NCBI RefSeq assembly: GCF_014699035.1
Contig: NZ_JACXAA010000012.1
Location: 62,001-126,000 of the forward strand
DNA length: 64,000 bases
Reading direction: 5' to 3'
From: Spirosoma validum
GTDB taxonomy: Bacteria > Bacteroidota > Bacteroidia > Cytophagales > Spirosomataceae
Shown here: positions 44,614-53,633 of the stretch, one piece after another
Layout: each line of letters starts with the position of its first letter
Position numbering within the stretch: the stretch's first letter is position 1
The notes under the pieces: generated by a model
What the model was told of the DNA's origin: nothing
The model's input: the letters and a program-made list of their open reading frames with translations, nothing else
Database searches by the model: none
Made by a program: the position numbers and the translations under genes

Positions 44614-45495
44614 GTGAGAACCATCAATCCCGCCGATTTACAGCCTAACGAGTTTTATCGATACATGATTGGCACCATCGGCCCACGACCGATTGCATTT
44701 GCCAGTACGGTCGATGCCGCGGGTACTGTCAATCTAAGTCCGTTCAGCTTTTTCAACGTCTTTGGCTACAATCCACACACGCTGGTGTTCTCGCCAAGCA
44801 TCAATCGGCACGGCCATAAAAAACACACGTTGCTGAATCTGGAAGAAGTAGGCGAAGTCGTGATCAACGTAGTGAATTATGCGATGGTTGAGCAAATGTC
44901 GTTAGCTAGCGCTGAGTTTGAACGGGATGTCAATGAATTTGAGAAATCGGGGTTTACGCCTTTGCCATCCAACCGCGTTCGTCCGCCAAGAGTGGCTGAA
45001 TCACCAGCCGCGTTTGAGTGTACTGTTCGGCAAATCATCACAACGGGCGAAAAACCGGGTGCCGGTACGTTAATTATCTGTGACGTACTCATGGCTCATT
45101 TTCACGATACAATTTTCGACACTAACGGGGTTATTGATCCACATCAGCTTGATTTGATCGGACGGATGGGTGGTGATTGGTACTGCCGCGCTCAGGGTGA
45201 CGCACTCTTTAAAGTAGCTCGTCCAGCTGTTGGCCTTGGCGTTGATCAGATTCCCGAGTCGATACGCACTAGCGCCATTTTATCCGGAAATGATTTGGGA
45301 AAGCTGGGCAGTTTTCCCGCTCTGCCGACTAGCGATGAGGTAGAAGAATTCCGGATTTCAGGTGTTCTGAACGAACTGTTCGACGAAGCTCGTTACGGTT
45401 GCCAATATCTGCCCGATTTGCTGCATGTTCGGGCGAAACAATATCTCGCAGAAAACCGAGTACGCGAAGCCTGGCTAACGCTGTTGCAGGCATAA
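44614..45495 (+). CDS. Flavin reductase-like (FMN-binding split-barrel) protein
   Basis: A 293-residue protein. The GTG at 44614 gives the natural start (RTINPADLQPNEFYRYMIGT); the frame's upstream TTG would overlap the previous gene. The flavin-reductase fold follows with IGPRPIAFASTVDAAGTVNL and SPFSFFNVFGYNPHTLVFSP, then a C-terminal extension (RMGGDWYCRAQGDALFKVAR). Such proteins bind FMN and reduce flavin, often as the partner of a monooxygenase. No oxygenase partner other than the hmgA cluster enzymes lies nearby, so the link to aromatic catabolism is only positional. Confidence 0.82.
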   Translation: MRTINPADLQPNEFYRYMIGTIGPRPIAFASTVDAAGTVNLSPFSFFNVFGYNPHTLVFSPSINRHGHKKHTLLNLEEVGEVVINVVNYAMVEQMSLASAEFERDVNEFEKSGFTPLPSNRVRPPRVAESPAAFECTVRQIITTGEKPGAGTLIICDVLMAHFHDTIFDTNGVIDPHQLDLIGRMGGDWYCRAQGDALFKVARPAVGLGVDQIPESIRTSAILSGNDLGKLGSFPALPTSDEVEEFRISGVLNELFDEARYGCQYLPDLLHVRAKQYLAENRVREAWLTLLQA

Positions 45496-45520
45496 GCCTT
45501 AAAGAGAATTTAGAAATGAA

Positions 45521-46528
45521 TCAACGCTTCTGATACGTAACGGGCGTGCTGCCCGTCCACCGTTTGAAAGCGCGGCTAAACGCACTTAGCTCATTGTAGC
45601 CGAGCAAATACGAAATCTCTTTGATCGGATATCTTCCGGATTCCAGGTACGTAACGGCCAGTGACTTTCGAATCGAATCGGCCAACTGCTGATACGTAAC
45701 ACCCTCCTCCTGAAGTTTACGCTGAAGACTCCGGGAACTGGTATTAAAATTAGCGGCAATCTCTTCCAGCGTAGGCATTCCCAGATACGCGTTGGCGATC
45801 AGGTAGTTTAAAATTCGCTCGTTCAACAGTTGACCCGTTCCGAACGTATTCAGTAAAGCGCTCGCCTTTTGCAGTAAAATCTGTTGCAGCTCATGATTGG
45901 CCGTCAGGATAGGCTCATCCCAATATTGGCCATCAAATACGAGTGAATTTGCGTCTGTTTTCTCTATTGGCCGGCATCGAAGTACGCGCTCGTATTCAGG
46001 TGTATCAGCAGTGTCGTAAGCAAGCGTCACTACGTCGGGTTTAATACGCTTCAACACCAGTCCATCTACTTCGTGCAGCACAAACGCCATGGACAAATCC
46101 AGCATCTGACGTAACGCAAACGGTGATTCGGCAGCCCGATCGGGATGTGGAATGAACTGAACCGAGAACGTTCGATCCGTTCGGGACACGTCCATATCGA
46201 ATAGGTTTGTCAGTAACTGAATGAAGTCAGCAGCGTGCGTTAAGGCTTCGCCCACGGTCTTACTGGTCTGAATAATCTGCCCGACAACCCCCAACGCAGC
46301 CAGTTGCATCGACTCACCAAAATGCAATCCAAAAAGAGGATCATTGCTTAAATGGCTGGCATTCAACCAAAGGTCATTCAACTGCTTCGGTGTAATTACT
46401 ACGCTCGTTTGTTGCTTGAAGGCTTCCAGATCAATTCCCGAAAGCGTACATAAGCGCTCGGGCGAGAGGTTCCGCTGCGTAGCATATCCCAGCAGATTAC
46501 TGACGAAAAGCAATTGAAAATCATTCAT
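45521..46528 (-). CDS. AraC family transcriptional regulator
   Basis: A 335-residue protein from the ATG at 46528; the longer frame adds 44 proline- and arginine-rich residues that do not look real. The N-terminal half matches the arabinose-binding-like domain of the OruR/ArgR type (LGVVGQIIQTSKTVGEALTH). The C-terminal 100 residues carry two helix-turn-helix motifs (PTLEEIAANFNTSSRSLQRK; PIKEISYLLGYNELSAFSRA) with the signature FKRWTGSTPVTYQK. It is divergent from the SnoaL-like gene and may regulate it. Confidence 0.9.
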   Translation of the reverse strand: MNDFQLLFVSNLLGYATQRNLSPERLCTLSGIDLEAFKQQTSVVITPKQLNDLWLNASHLSNDPLFGLHFGESMQLAALGVVGQIIQTSKTVGEALTHAADFIQLLTNLFDMDVSRTDRTFSVQFIPHPDRAAESPFALRQMLDLSMAFVLHEVDGLVLKRIKPDVVTLAYDTADTPEYERVLRCRPIEKTDANSLVFDGQYWDEPILTANHELQQILLQKASALLNTFGTGQLLNERILNYLIANAYLGMPTLEEIAANFNTSSRSLQRKLQEEGVTYQQLADSIRKSLAVTYLESGRYPIKEISYLLGYNELSAFSRAFKRWTGSTPVTYQKR

Positions 46529-46681
46529 GACGTACCGTTTGTACGAAGGTAAGTGGAATCTTCTGACGGGTCCAGACACTGGCGGAAAATGGTAAGTGAT
46601 TGGCGGGTTGGGGTAAGTCCTGGATCGGTACCCGGCTCTAGTTTTGCATCGTTCAAACACAGTTAACGAATTGCAAACGCC

Positions 46682-47194
46682 ATGAAAACGTATTCAATTT
46701 TGGGCATTATCCTATCAGGATTGCTGATTTCAGGAAAGCCCATATACGCTCAGCCAACCAATCAATCAACCATAAACCAATCCAGATCAACGACCATGGA
46801 CAATCAGGCCGCTCAAACCGTCAGAACCTTCCTAACCGCCGTTCAAAAAGGCGATAACCAAACGCTGGCAGCGCTTATTCACCCGACTATTTTGTGGAAT
46901 CAGCCGGGCACGAATCGTTTTTCCGGCAAAAAAACGTCCAGCACAGCCGTCTTTCAGATGGTTGGCGATATGTTTGCAGCAACGGCGAATACGCTGAACC
47001 TTGCTGAGATTAAACAGGTAACGGTCAATAGCAATAAGGTAGCTTGCCTTATTCGGTGGAAAGCCATTCAACCCGGCGGAGGTGTTTTAGATGTCAATAA
47101 TATTGACGTGTACACCGTCGAAAATGGGAAGATTGTCGAAACCACCGTGTACTCGGAAGACATTGCGCAGGAAGATGAGTTCTGGGGAAAATAA
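46682..47194 (+). CDS. Secreted SnoaL/NTF2-like protein
   Basis: A 170-residue protein: signal peptide to about residue 23 (ISGKPIYAQ), a 20-residue linker rich in Asn and Ser, then an NTF2-like fold (AAQTVRTFLTAVQKGDNQTL, TILWNQPGTNRFSGKKTSS, NNIDVYTVENGKIVETTVY). Family members are small cup-shaped binding proteins or isomerases. The ATG at residue 39 (MDNQAAQTV) could be an older cytoplasmic start. An upstream TAGTTTTG (46639-46646) resembles a -7 box, but I see no correctly spaced -33. Probably regulated by the divergent AraC protein. Confidence 0.75.
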   Translation: MKTYSILGIILSGLLISGKPIYAQPTNQSTINQSRSTTMDNQAAQTVRTFLTAVQKGDNQTLAALIHPTILWNQPGTNRFSGKKTSSTAVFQMVGDMFAATANTLNLAEIKQVTVNSNKVACLIRWKAIQPGGGVLDVNNIDVYTVENGKIVETTVYSEDIAQEDEFWGK

Positions 47195-47279
47195 ACGTAG
47201 TACGTAGCACAAAATCCGTTGGAGGAGTAAATTCAACGGATTTTTGCGTTATTTCCCTAACGTCGAATTGTTCGTACCA

Positions 47280-48215
47280 ATGAATTCTGTATCACGTCGT
47301 GGTTTTCTGCAGTCATCCGCTATTCTGGCGGGCAGTACATTCATAAACCCTGTTTTTGCAGCTACCAACGCAGCTCCAAAGTCACTACGGTTAGGAGGGC
47401 CCATTTTTCTGAAAAGCGATGATCCCGAAGCACTCGCCCGTGAACATCGGCGATTGCGCTACAGTGCAGCCTACGTACCACCGGTTGAGTTGACCGACAC
47501 GGATAAGATCAAAACCATTCAGAAGGCGTTTGCTGCCCAGAACGTGATCATTGCTGAGGTCGGCGCCTGGGTGAACATGCTCGATCTGGATATCGAAAAA
47601 CGCCGAAAAAATCTGGCTTATGTTACGGAGCGACTGGCTCTGGCCGAAGCAGTTGGCGCGCTGACGTGTGTCAACATTGCCGGTTCGTACAATCCTAAAA
47701 ACTGGGATGGGCCGGATGCCCGGAATCAATCCAAAGAGTATTTTGATGCCACAGTCGAAAACTGCCGGAAAGTAATTGACGCCGTGAAACCCAAACGGGC
47801 CAAATTTGCGCTCGAAATGATGGGCTGGAGTCCGCCCGACGGAGCGGATTCGTACCTGAAATTTATCAAAGCCATTGACCGTCCGGCGTTTGGGGCTCAC
47901 GTCGACATTGCTAATATCATCAACACGCCCGACCGGTATTACAACAACACCGCGCTGATCAACGATACGTTCCGAAAGCTAGGACGCTGGATTGTGTCGT
48001 CGCACGCGAAGGACATATACGGCAAAGACGGTCATTTTGCGGAGACAATGCCCGGACGGGGCGGGATGGACTACGTTACGTACATCCGCAACGTAACGTC
48101 TTTAGCGCAGGCAGTTCCGTTGATGCTGGAGCATTTACGAACGGCTGAAGAGTATGATGAAGCCCGTCAATATGTTATAGGTCAGGCGACTAAAGCTGAC
48201 ATTCCGTTAGCCTGA
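47280..48215 (+). CDS. Tat-exported sugar phosphate isomerase/epimerase-like TIM barrel
   Basis: A 311-residue protein from the ATG at 47280. The N-terminus MNSVSRRGFLQSSAILAGST has a twin-arginine signal (SRRGFLQ). The rest is an AP endonuclease 2-type TIM barrel: AFAAQNVIIAEVGAWVNMLD, AVGALTCVNIAGSYNPKNWD, AKFALEMMGWSPPDGADSY, GAHVDIANIINTPDRYYN. Family enzymes isomerise or epimerise sugars or inositols with a divalent metal. Periplasmic members are common in Bacteroidota, with substrates seldom known. It stands 64 bp upstream of a small secreted protein gene. Confidence 0.82.
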   Translation: MNSVSRRGFLQSSAILAGSTFINPVFAATNAAPKSLRLGGPIFLKSDDPEALAREHRRLRYSAAYVPPVELTDTDKIKTIQKAFAAQNVIIAEVGAWVNMLDLDIEKRRKNLAYVTERLALAEAVGALTCVNIAGSYNPKNWDGPDARNQSKEYFDATVENCRKVIDAVKPKRAKFALEMMGWSPPDGADSYLKFIKAIDRPAFGAHVDIANIINTPDRYYNNTALINDTFRKLGRWIVSSHAKDIYGKDGHFAETMPGRGGMDYVTYIRNVTSLAQAVPLMLEHLRTAEEYDEARQYVIGQATKADIPLA

Positions 48216-48289
48216 TTAGTTGATTACGCTCTCCACGCAACGTTTTACGGAATAAGCTCATCTTAAATCAAAATATAAATCTCTTCTCT

Positions 48290-48703
48290 ATGTCTATCAA
48301 AGCTTTATTCACAGCCTTCGTATTACTGGCTGCTACGTTCCAGTTCGCGAAGGCACAAACATCGTCGACTGGAAACGATACGTTAAAAACGTTCGTCGGC
48401 AAATGGTCTGGCACGTATGCAGGCGATTCGTCGGGCAAGTTCGAGTTAGTTATTAAGCAGGACAACGGGCAAAAGTTAACCGGACAGGTACTCATGCTGA
48501 CAGACGATCCTAATCAGAAGCCTATTAATCTGAAAACAATTTCCTGGAAAGATGGCACATTAAGCGCTACGTATACTGACCCGGCAGAAGGCGATGAAGT
48601 AAGCTTTACGGGAATTTATACCAATCCAGATTTAGAAGGCTCCTGGAAATCAGATGAAGGTCAATCCACCGGGACCTGGCAACTAACGCGTGTAGACCCG
48701 TAG
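48290..48703 (+). CDS. Small secreted protein, lipocalin-like
   Basis: A 137-residue protein with a signal peptide (LAATFQFAKAQ, about residues 1-22). The mature part begins with KTFVGKWSGTYAGDSSGKFE and is rich in beta-strand, with SWKDGTLSATYTDPAEGDEV and EGSWKSDEGQSTGTWQLTR. This looks like a small antiparallel beta-barrel as in DUF-type calycin proteins. Function unknown. A 32-bp hairpin ends the gene. Confidence 0.7.
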   Translation: MSIKALFTAFVLLAATFQFAKAQTSSTGNDTLKTFVGKWSGTYAGDSSGKFELVIKQDNGQKLTGQVLMLTDDPNQKPINLKTISWKDGTLSATYTDPAEGDEVSFTGIYTNPDLEGSWKSDEGQSTGTWQLTRVDP

Positions 48704-48720
48704 TTAAGCTAGTAATTATG

Positions 48721-48798
48721 ATTTGACCCCGGCTGGGGTCAGATATTTATAGTCAAATCAACGTTGCTATAAATATCTGACCCCAGCCGGGGTCAAAT
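48721..48798. repeat. 32-bp perfect inverted repeat
   Basis: Arms 48721-48752 and 48767-48798 are exact complements (ATTTGACCCCGGCTGGGGTC and onward) with a 14-nt loop. The arms contain the internal palindrome GACCCCGGCTGGGGTC. It separates the convergent small secreted protein and GH125 genes, so it can terminate both. Confidence 0.85.
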
Positions 48799-48812
48799 TA
48801 TAAGATTCTATT

Positions 48813-50240
48813 TTACACTACTTTGCTTAGCAAATGGGGTCGCTCGTTGGCCACTTTCAGAATCAGTTCGCCGAAGAGCGTGTTTGCCCAGGCAAACCAC
48901 TTACGGGTAAACTTCGCCGGATCATCTTTATCGAACGACTCATGCATAAAGCCCGTGCCAGCATGGGTTTTCTTTAATTGCCGGAGTTGCATTAAAATCT
49001 CCTGATCGTTGGTGGACGTAAGCGCACGCATGGTCAGGCTCATTGTCCAGATATTATTGACCAGCGTATGCGGACTGCCCACGCCTTCAGCCGCTTTGCC
49101 TTTGAAGAAATAGGGATTGTCGGGACTGAGCACAAACCGGCGCGTATTCTGGTAAACGGGGTCGCTGGGCGAGCAAGCACCCAAATACGGGAGAGCCAGT
49201 AGATTTGGTACGTTGGCATCATCCTGAAGCAAGTGATTTCCGTAGCCGTCCACTTCCATGGCATACATCTTACCGTATTTCGGGTGGGTATAGATCGCAT
49301 ATTTCTTCAGCGCGTTTTCTACTTCATCGGCCAGCGCCTGGCAATCTTTTGAAAACGCAGCATCAGGACGTAGCTGATCGATCATGGTAGCTAGTTGACG
49401 GAACGAAACCACAGCAAACCAGTTAGACGGCACGTAGAACGGAAACACCGTAGCATCATCCGATGGCCGGAACGTGCTATTAATCAATCCAATTGGTCGC
49501 GTTGGATTACCATAGCCATCACCCGGTACGGTATCGGTTGACCATGAGGTTGAACGGCTGAAATGATATGGTCCCCGGCTGGTTTTACGTTGTTGTTCCC
49601 GGCAGGTTTTCAAGGCTAATTGCATGGCCTGCACCCAGTCGGCATCGAACGGACTGGTATCGCCCGTGGTTTTCCAGTAATGATACGCTAATCGAATTGG
49701 ATAGCAGAGTGAATCGAGCTCCCACTTACGCTCGTGAAGGCCCGGTTTCATATCCGTTACGTCCTTCTTCCACTCCCCTTCTTTCGTTGTGTCCGAATAA
49801 AATGCATTCGCATAGGGGTCCCATCGAATGCACTGTGCCTGCCGCCGAATCACACCGGCAATCAGTTGACGGAGAGAAGCATCCTGTTTGATCAGGGGCA
49901 AATACGGCCATACCTGAGCCGTGCTGTCACGCAGCCACATAGCGTCGATATCCCCCGTAATGACAAACGTATCGGGTTTGCTGCCGTCGTTTTTAAACTG
50001 GACAGTTGTATCGAGCGTATTAGGAAAACAATTTTCGAAAAGCCAGGCCAATTCTGGATCACGGATGGTTTTGTGCATTCGTTCGATGGTCTGTTCAACG
50101 GCTGTACTGGTAAAATTCCGTTTACCAGCCACTGTGCGCACAGTGGGAAAACCTGATTCGGAAGTAGCCGGCAACGACTGACTATTGAGCACTAAACCGG
50201 CACCGATAGCCGATTGCTGAATAAAATGACGACGATTCAT
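48813..50240 (-). CDS. GH125 exo-alpha-1,6-mannosidase, Tat-exported
   Basis: A 475-residue protein of glycoside hydrolase family 125 (DUF1237). A twin-arginine leader (NRRHFIQQSAIGAGLVL) starts it. Conserved family blocks are TGDIDAMWLRDSTAQVWPYL, RKWELDSLCYPIRLAYHYWK, INSTFRPSDDATVFPFYVPS, MEVDGYGNHLLQDDANVPNL, LVNNIWTMSLTMRAL and MHESFDKDDPAKFTRKWFAW. GH125 enzymes trim terminal alpha-1,6 mannose, as in fungal or host N-glycans, by an inverting mechanism without metal. It is not part of a visible SusCD locus. It could work with the Tat-exported sugar isomerase nearby, but this is inference. Confidence 0.93.
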   Translation of the reverse strand: MNRRHFIQQSAIGAGLVLNSQSLPATSESGFPTVRTVAGKRNFTSTAVEQTIERMHKTIRDPELAWLFENCFPNTLDTTVQFKNDGSKPDTFVITGDIDAMWLRDSTAQVWPYLPLIKQDASLRQLIAGVIRRQAQCIRWDPYANAFYSDTTKEGEWKKDVTDMKPGLHERKWELDSLCYPIRLAYHYWKTTGDTSPFDADWVQAMQLALKTCREQQRKTSRGPYHFSRSTSWSTDTVPGDGYGNPTRPIGLINSTFRPSDDATVFPFYVPSNWFAVVSFRQLATMIDQLRPDAAFSKDCQALADEVENALKKYAIYTHPKYGKMYAMEVDGYGNHLLQDDANVPNLLALPYLGACSPSDPVYQNTRRFVLSPDNPYFFKGKAAEGVGSPHTLVNNIWTMSLTMRALTSTNDQEILMQLRQLKKTHAGTGFMHESFDKDDPAKFTRKWFAWANTLFGELILKVANERPHLLSKVV

Positions 50241-50444
50241 GTTACAAAAATGATGAATTATGAATGATAAATGATGAGTGGATATCGCTCAGTCTGGCAT
50301 TCATCAGTCAAATCTTCACTTTACACATTATATCTCGTTGACGTATCTGATAGCAACTATCCTTGAGGGTAGCTTTAATTTTTAGTAAGTAAATGCTGGC
50401 TATACTTGTACCGAATCAGTACCATTTGACAACCTATTGAAAAA

Positions 50445-51017
50445 ATGTACAAACTTAAAATCATTGTCTCTACCGTTCGGCCGGGGAGAAAAGGACCTCT
50501 TGTAGGCCATTGGATTGCGGAAGAGGCTCAAAAGCAGGGAAGTTTCGATGTAGAAATCCTCGACTTAGCTGAAATTGGCCTACCGCTCATGAATGAAGCG
50601 ATCCATCCCATCATGAAGCAGTATGAGCATGAGCACACGAAACAATGGAGCGCTAAAATCGACGAAGCAGACGCGTTTATTTTTGTGACCGCTGAATATA
50701 ACTACAGCTATCCTGCCTCGCTGAAAAATGCGCTTGAGTACGTAATGCATGAATGGGCCTATAAACCGTCGGGTATTGTCAGTTATTCGGCAGGACCTTT
50801 TGCCGGGGTTAGAGCTGTCATCAGTTTGAAAGCCGATTTAATAAATTTCCGGAACGTAGCCCTTTTTGAAGGCGTTACCATTCCCACCATCGGCGACTTT
50901 ATTAATGAAGATGGGGTATTTGTGCCCAACGACCGACTGACAACAGCAGCCACTCAGATGCTGACCCAACTGGTACGCTGGACAAAAGGCATGAAAGCTA
51001 TCAAAGAAGACCAGTAG
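50445..51017 (+). CDS. NADPH-dependent FMN reductase-like flavoprotein
   Basis: A 190-residue flavodoxin-fold protein. KLKIIVSTVRPGRKGPLVGH is the phosphate-binding loop, and the second motif is DAFIFVTAEYNYSYPASLKN, with SYSAGPFAGVRAVISLKADL near the C-terminal flavin contact. It should bind FMN and reduce it or quinones with NAD(P)H. Monocistronic by appearance, with a hairpin 130 bp downstream. Confidence 0.9.
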   Translation: MYKLKIIVSTVRPGRKGPLVGHWIAEEAQKQGSFDVEILDLAEIGLPLMNEAIHPIMKQYEHEHTKQWSAKIDEADAFIFVTAEYNYSYPASLKNALEYVMHEWAYKPSGIVSYSAGPFAGVRAVISLKADLINFRNVALFEGVTIPTIGDFINEDGVFVPNDRLTTAATQMLTQLVRWTKGMKAIKEDQ

Positions 51018-51378
51018 ATAAGCGCTGCTCGCCCATCAGACAGGTTGAATAAGAAGCTAGTCAACCTACTTTGTTTTCGCAAATGCTAAGAAGTAGGTTA
51101 AGCTATTACTCTGGGGTAGTAGGTCCGATCGGTACTAATTCTCTAATCGTAGCGCCGTAGGTTCGGCCTAAAGATGGCCAAATAGGCCGCACCTACGGCG
51201 CTAAAAATAGTCAATCCCCCTTTTCCTAGTAAGCAGGTCGCCCCTGACAGGGCTTTTTCTAGCTCAAACTACTTCTATAAATTGCATGACACATCGAATT
51301 CATAGTACATGGAAGTCAGCTTTGCATGGAATAGACAAAAACGCTTGCCAGCTCTATTGAATGCATTAACTTGTGGGC
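51018..51378. other. 361-bp intergenic region
   Basis: This lies between the FMN reductase and M81 peptidase genes on the same strand. It contains the near-perfect hairpin listed separately and T-rich sequence downstream of it. I see no TAnnTTTG promoter pair and no good ORF; the 5' half of the gap holds two short direct TAG/AGTAGGT-like words only. Confidence 0.35.
51150..51203. terminator. 21-bp hairpin
   Basis: Arms 51150-51170 and 51183-51203 (TAGCGCCGTAGGTtCGGCCTA, one mismatch) with a 12-nt loop. It probably terminates the FMN reductase transcript. Confidence 0.75.
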
Positions 51379-52944
51379 ATGAAACATCTCCTGTTCGCTC
51401 TCACAGCCTGGTTTTCTCTCAACAGCTCTGGATTTGCCCAATCGACAACCAGTGCTTTGCCACGCATCGCCATCGCCGGTTTAGGCATTGAGTCCAGTAC
51501 GTTTTCTCCGGCCGTTACGCAGGAAGAAGCGTTTCATGCCCGGTACAGTGGTGAAGTGTTCAATGCTTATCCGTTTATGATGGGTGCAGCTCCTTTACGT
51601 CGACAGGCGTTCTGGGTTCCTACCGTCGTGGGTAAGTCGCTTCCTGGCGGGGCCGTAGCACGGGAAGCCTATGAGTCGCTGGTCAGTAAAATGCTGGATT
51701 CGCTTAAAAAGTATGGTCCTTATGACGGCCTGTATTTCGACATTCACGGTGCCATGAGCGTGAAAGGACTGGACGACCCGGAAGGCGATTTACTGACGCG
51801 AATCAGACAGGTGATTGGTTATAAAACCCTCGTTTCCACTTCGATGGACCTTCACGGCAACGTATCATTGCGGTTGGCTCAAAACACGGACTTGATGACC
51901 TGCTATCGGATGGCCCCACACGAAGATGCCATGCAAACCAAGGAACGGGCTGTGGTCAATCTGCTTGAACGGATCAAGAGCGGAAAAGGTAAACCCGCCT
52001 ACAAGGCGCTAATTACTGTACCTATTCTGTTGCCGGGTGAAAAAACGAGTACACGTATCGAGCCGGGTAAAAGCCTTTACGCGGATATTCCCTCGCTGGT
52101 GGATAAGCAGGAAGGTGTTGTCGATGGAGGCATCTGGATTGGTTATGCCTGGGCTGACGAGCCGCGCAACCACGCAGCCGTAATGGTCACTGGCGATGAT
52201 AAAACTAAAGTGGCACAGGCCGCCGAGAAATTGGCCAGTCATTTTTGGAATGTACGCTCACAATTCGGTTTCGTAGCTCCCACTGGTACGTTGGATGAAA
52301 GTTTGACCAAAGCTATTGCCAGTCAAAAACGACCATTCTACATCAGCGACACGGGCGATAATCCGACGGCTGGGGGTGCTGGTGACGTAACGTGGACAAT
52401 TACGCAAATCCTGAAACGGCCAGAGTTTCAGAAAGCAGATGGGCCTTCGCTGATTTATGCGTCAATTCCTGATCCTGACTTTGTAAAAAAGGCTATTGCA
52501 GCGGGCGTTGGTGGACAAGTAGACGGGAAAGCAGGCGCCCTTGTCGATTCGCGGTTTGCTCCACCCGCTCCGCTTAAAGGCACTGTAACGGCAATCGAGT
52601 ATGGTGATAAAGATGCTGCGGTAGAGGTTGTAGTAAAAGTGGGTAGCGTTCACGTTATTGTTACGCAGAAACGTAAGCCCTATCACGAAGAAAAAGACTT
52701 CAAACGATTGGGTCTCAATCCCCGCACAGCCGATGTTGTGGTCGTTAAAATAGGTTATCTCCAACCCGAACTTTATGATATGCAAAAGGACTGGATTATG
52801 GCCCTGACACCAGGTGGCGTCGATCAGGATTTGTTCCGATTGCCCTATAAACGTATCCAGAAACCTATGTTCCCATTCGATAAGGAGATGAAAACACCGG
52901 ATCTATCAGCTAAAATGGTGCCAGTGTCAGGTATGGCTAAATAG
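51379..52944 (+). CDS. M81 family metallopeptidase (MlrC-type), secreted
   Basis: A 521-residue protein from the ATG at 51379 (GTG at 51373 is also in frame). A signal peptide runs through SLNSSGFAQ. The M81/DUF1485 pattern includes IAIAGLGIESSTFSPAVTQE, GPYDGLYFDIHGAMSVKG, STSMDLHGNVSLRLAQNTDL, a metal-ligand-like TCYRMAPHEDAMQTKERA and the C-terminal DTGDNPTAGGAGDVTW. The reference member, MlrC, cleaves the linearised cyclic heptapeptide microcystin. Most relatives have unknown peptide or amide substrates. It has an export signal, unlike MlrC as I recall it, so it may act on peptides in the periplasm. Confidence 0.85.
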   Translation: MKHLLFALTAWFSLNSSGFAQSTTSALPRIAIAGLGIESSTFSPAVTQEEAFHARYSGEVFNAYPFMMGAAPLRRQAFWVPTVVGKSLPGGAVAREAYESLVSKMLDSLKKYGPYDGLYFDIHGAMSVKGLDDPEGDLLTRIRQVIGYKTLVSTSMDLHGNVSLRLAQNTDLMTCYRMAPHEDAMQTKERAVVNLLERIKSGKGKPAYKALITVPILLPGEKTSTRIEPGKSLYADIPSLVDKQEGVVDGGIWIGYAWADEPRNHAAVMVTGDDKTKVAQAAEKLASHFWNVRSQFGFVAPTGTLDESLTKAIASQKRPFYISDTGDNPTAGGAGDVTWTITQILKRPEFQKADGPSLIYASIPDPDFVKKAIAAGVGGQVDGKAGALVDSRFAPPAPLKGTVTAIEYGDKDAAVEVVVKVGSVHVIVTQKRKPYHEEKDFKRLGLNPRTADVVVVKIGYLQPELYDMQKDWIMALTPGGVDQDLFRLPYKRIQKPMFPFDKEMKTPDLSAKMVPVSGMAK

Positions 52945-53057
52945 TATCCTAGTGCTGCTTTGATTATGCTGATAGATCTTACAACTAACCAAAAAGTAGG
53001 GGATGGATTTATTATGGTTCAGACGCACCAATCAGCTTTTTTGATGAAGTAATTTCG

Positions 53058-53128
53058 TCTATCTGCTCCCTTTCGATATAGTGCCAATAACTCAGCGATT
53101 GGCACTATATCGAAAGGGAGCAGATAGA
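53058..53128. repeat. 31-bp perfect inverted repeat
   Basis: Arms 53058-53088 and 53098-53128 (TCTATCTGCTCCCTTTCGAT and onward) are exact complements with a 9-nt loop. It sits directly before the stop of the minus-strand NTF2-like gene and after the M81 gene, so it can end both. Confidence 0.85.
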
Positions 53129-53132
53129 ACGG

Positions 53133-53480
53133 TTAGGCTTTTTCAATCTCCATTCGCTCTATTTTACCATCCTCAATGGTATACAAGTGTTTCACCAGAC
53201 CGTCTGTCAGAATCTGACCAGTCAAGTCTTTAATAATCTGATGAACACTCACCTCAAGTTGTCCGCTGGGCTTTTCCTGTACCGCAACGGGGATCACTGT
53301 CGGATCAATTTCCTGCCACTGTCGTTGCCAATACTTCCGCACTTCGGCATGACCATTGACGTAGCCGCCCTCCCATCCATTCGGCCAATGCACAGTCGGA
53401 TGGAAGAATTCAAGTACGCCATCAATATCTCTGGTATTGAAAGCCTGATAGACTTGATCAATTAAGTGCTGGTTCATCAT
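53133..53480 (-). CDS. SnoaL/NTF2-like protein
   Basis: A 115-residue single NTF2-like domain. DQVYQAFNTRDIDGVLEFFH, VHWPNGWEGGYVNGHAEVRK, then VSVHQIIKDLTGQILTDGLV and KHLYTIEDGKIERMEIE are the family's landmarks. Related proteins include steroid isomerases, polyketide cyclases and unknown small binding proteins. No signal peptide. Start at the ATG at 53480 (MMNQHL). Confidence 0.88.
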   Translation of the reverse strand: MMNQHLIDQVYQAFNTRDIDGVLEFFHPTVHWPNGWEGGYVNGHAEVRKYWQRQWQEIDPTVIPVAVQEKPSGQLEVSVHQIIKDLTGQILTDGLVKHLYTIEDGKIERMEIEKA

Positions 53481-53633
53481 GATCTGGAGAAGAAATTATG
53501 ATTCAGTATCGGTTTTTCTCCTCAAAAGAAGTCGATCGCTCACAAGTGTAGCACCGGTAAAAATTGAGATTTTATCGGTCATACTGGCATACGATAACTA
53601 CCGGCTTCTTTTTCCCAAAAATCGTCAAGCGTA

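Noticed and set aside
47391..47900. 169-codon ORF antisense to the Tat sugar isomerase gene
   Set aside because: It is a shadow in the complementary strand; its composition mirrors the real gene and it contains no domain.
53133..53480. Second toxin gene beside comM
   Set aside because: It is a simple NTF2-like protein with no toxin motif.
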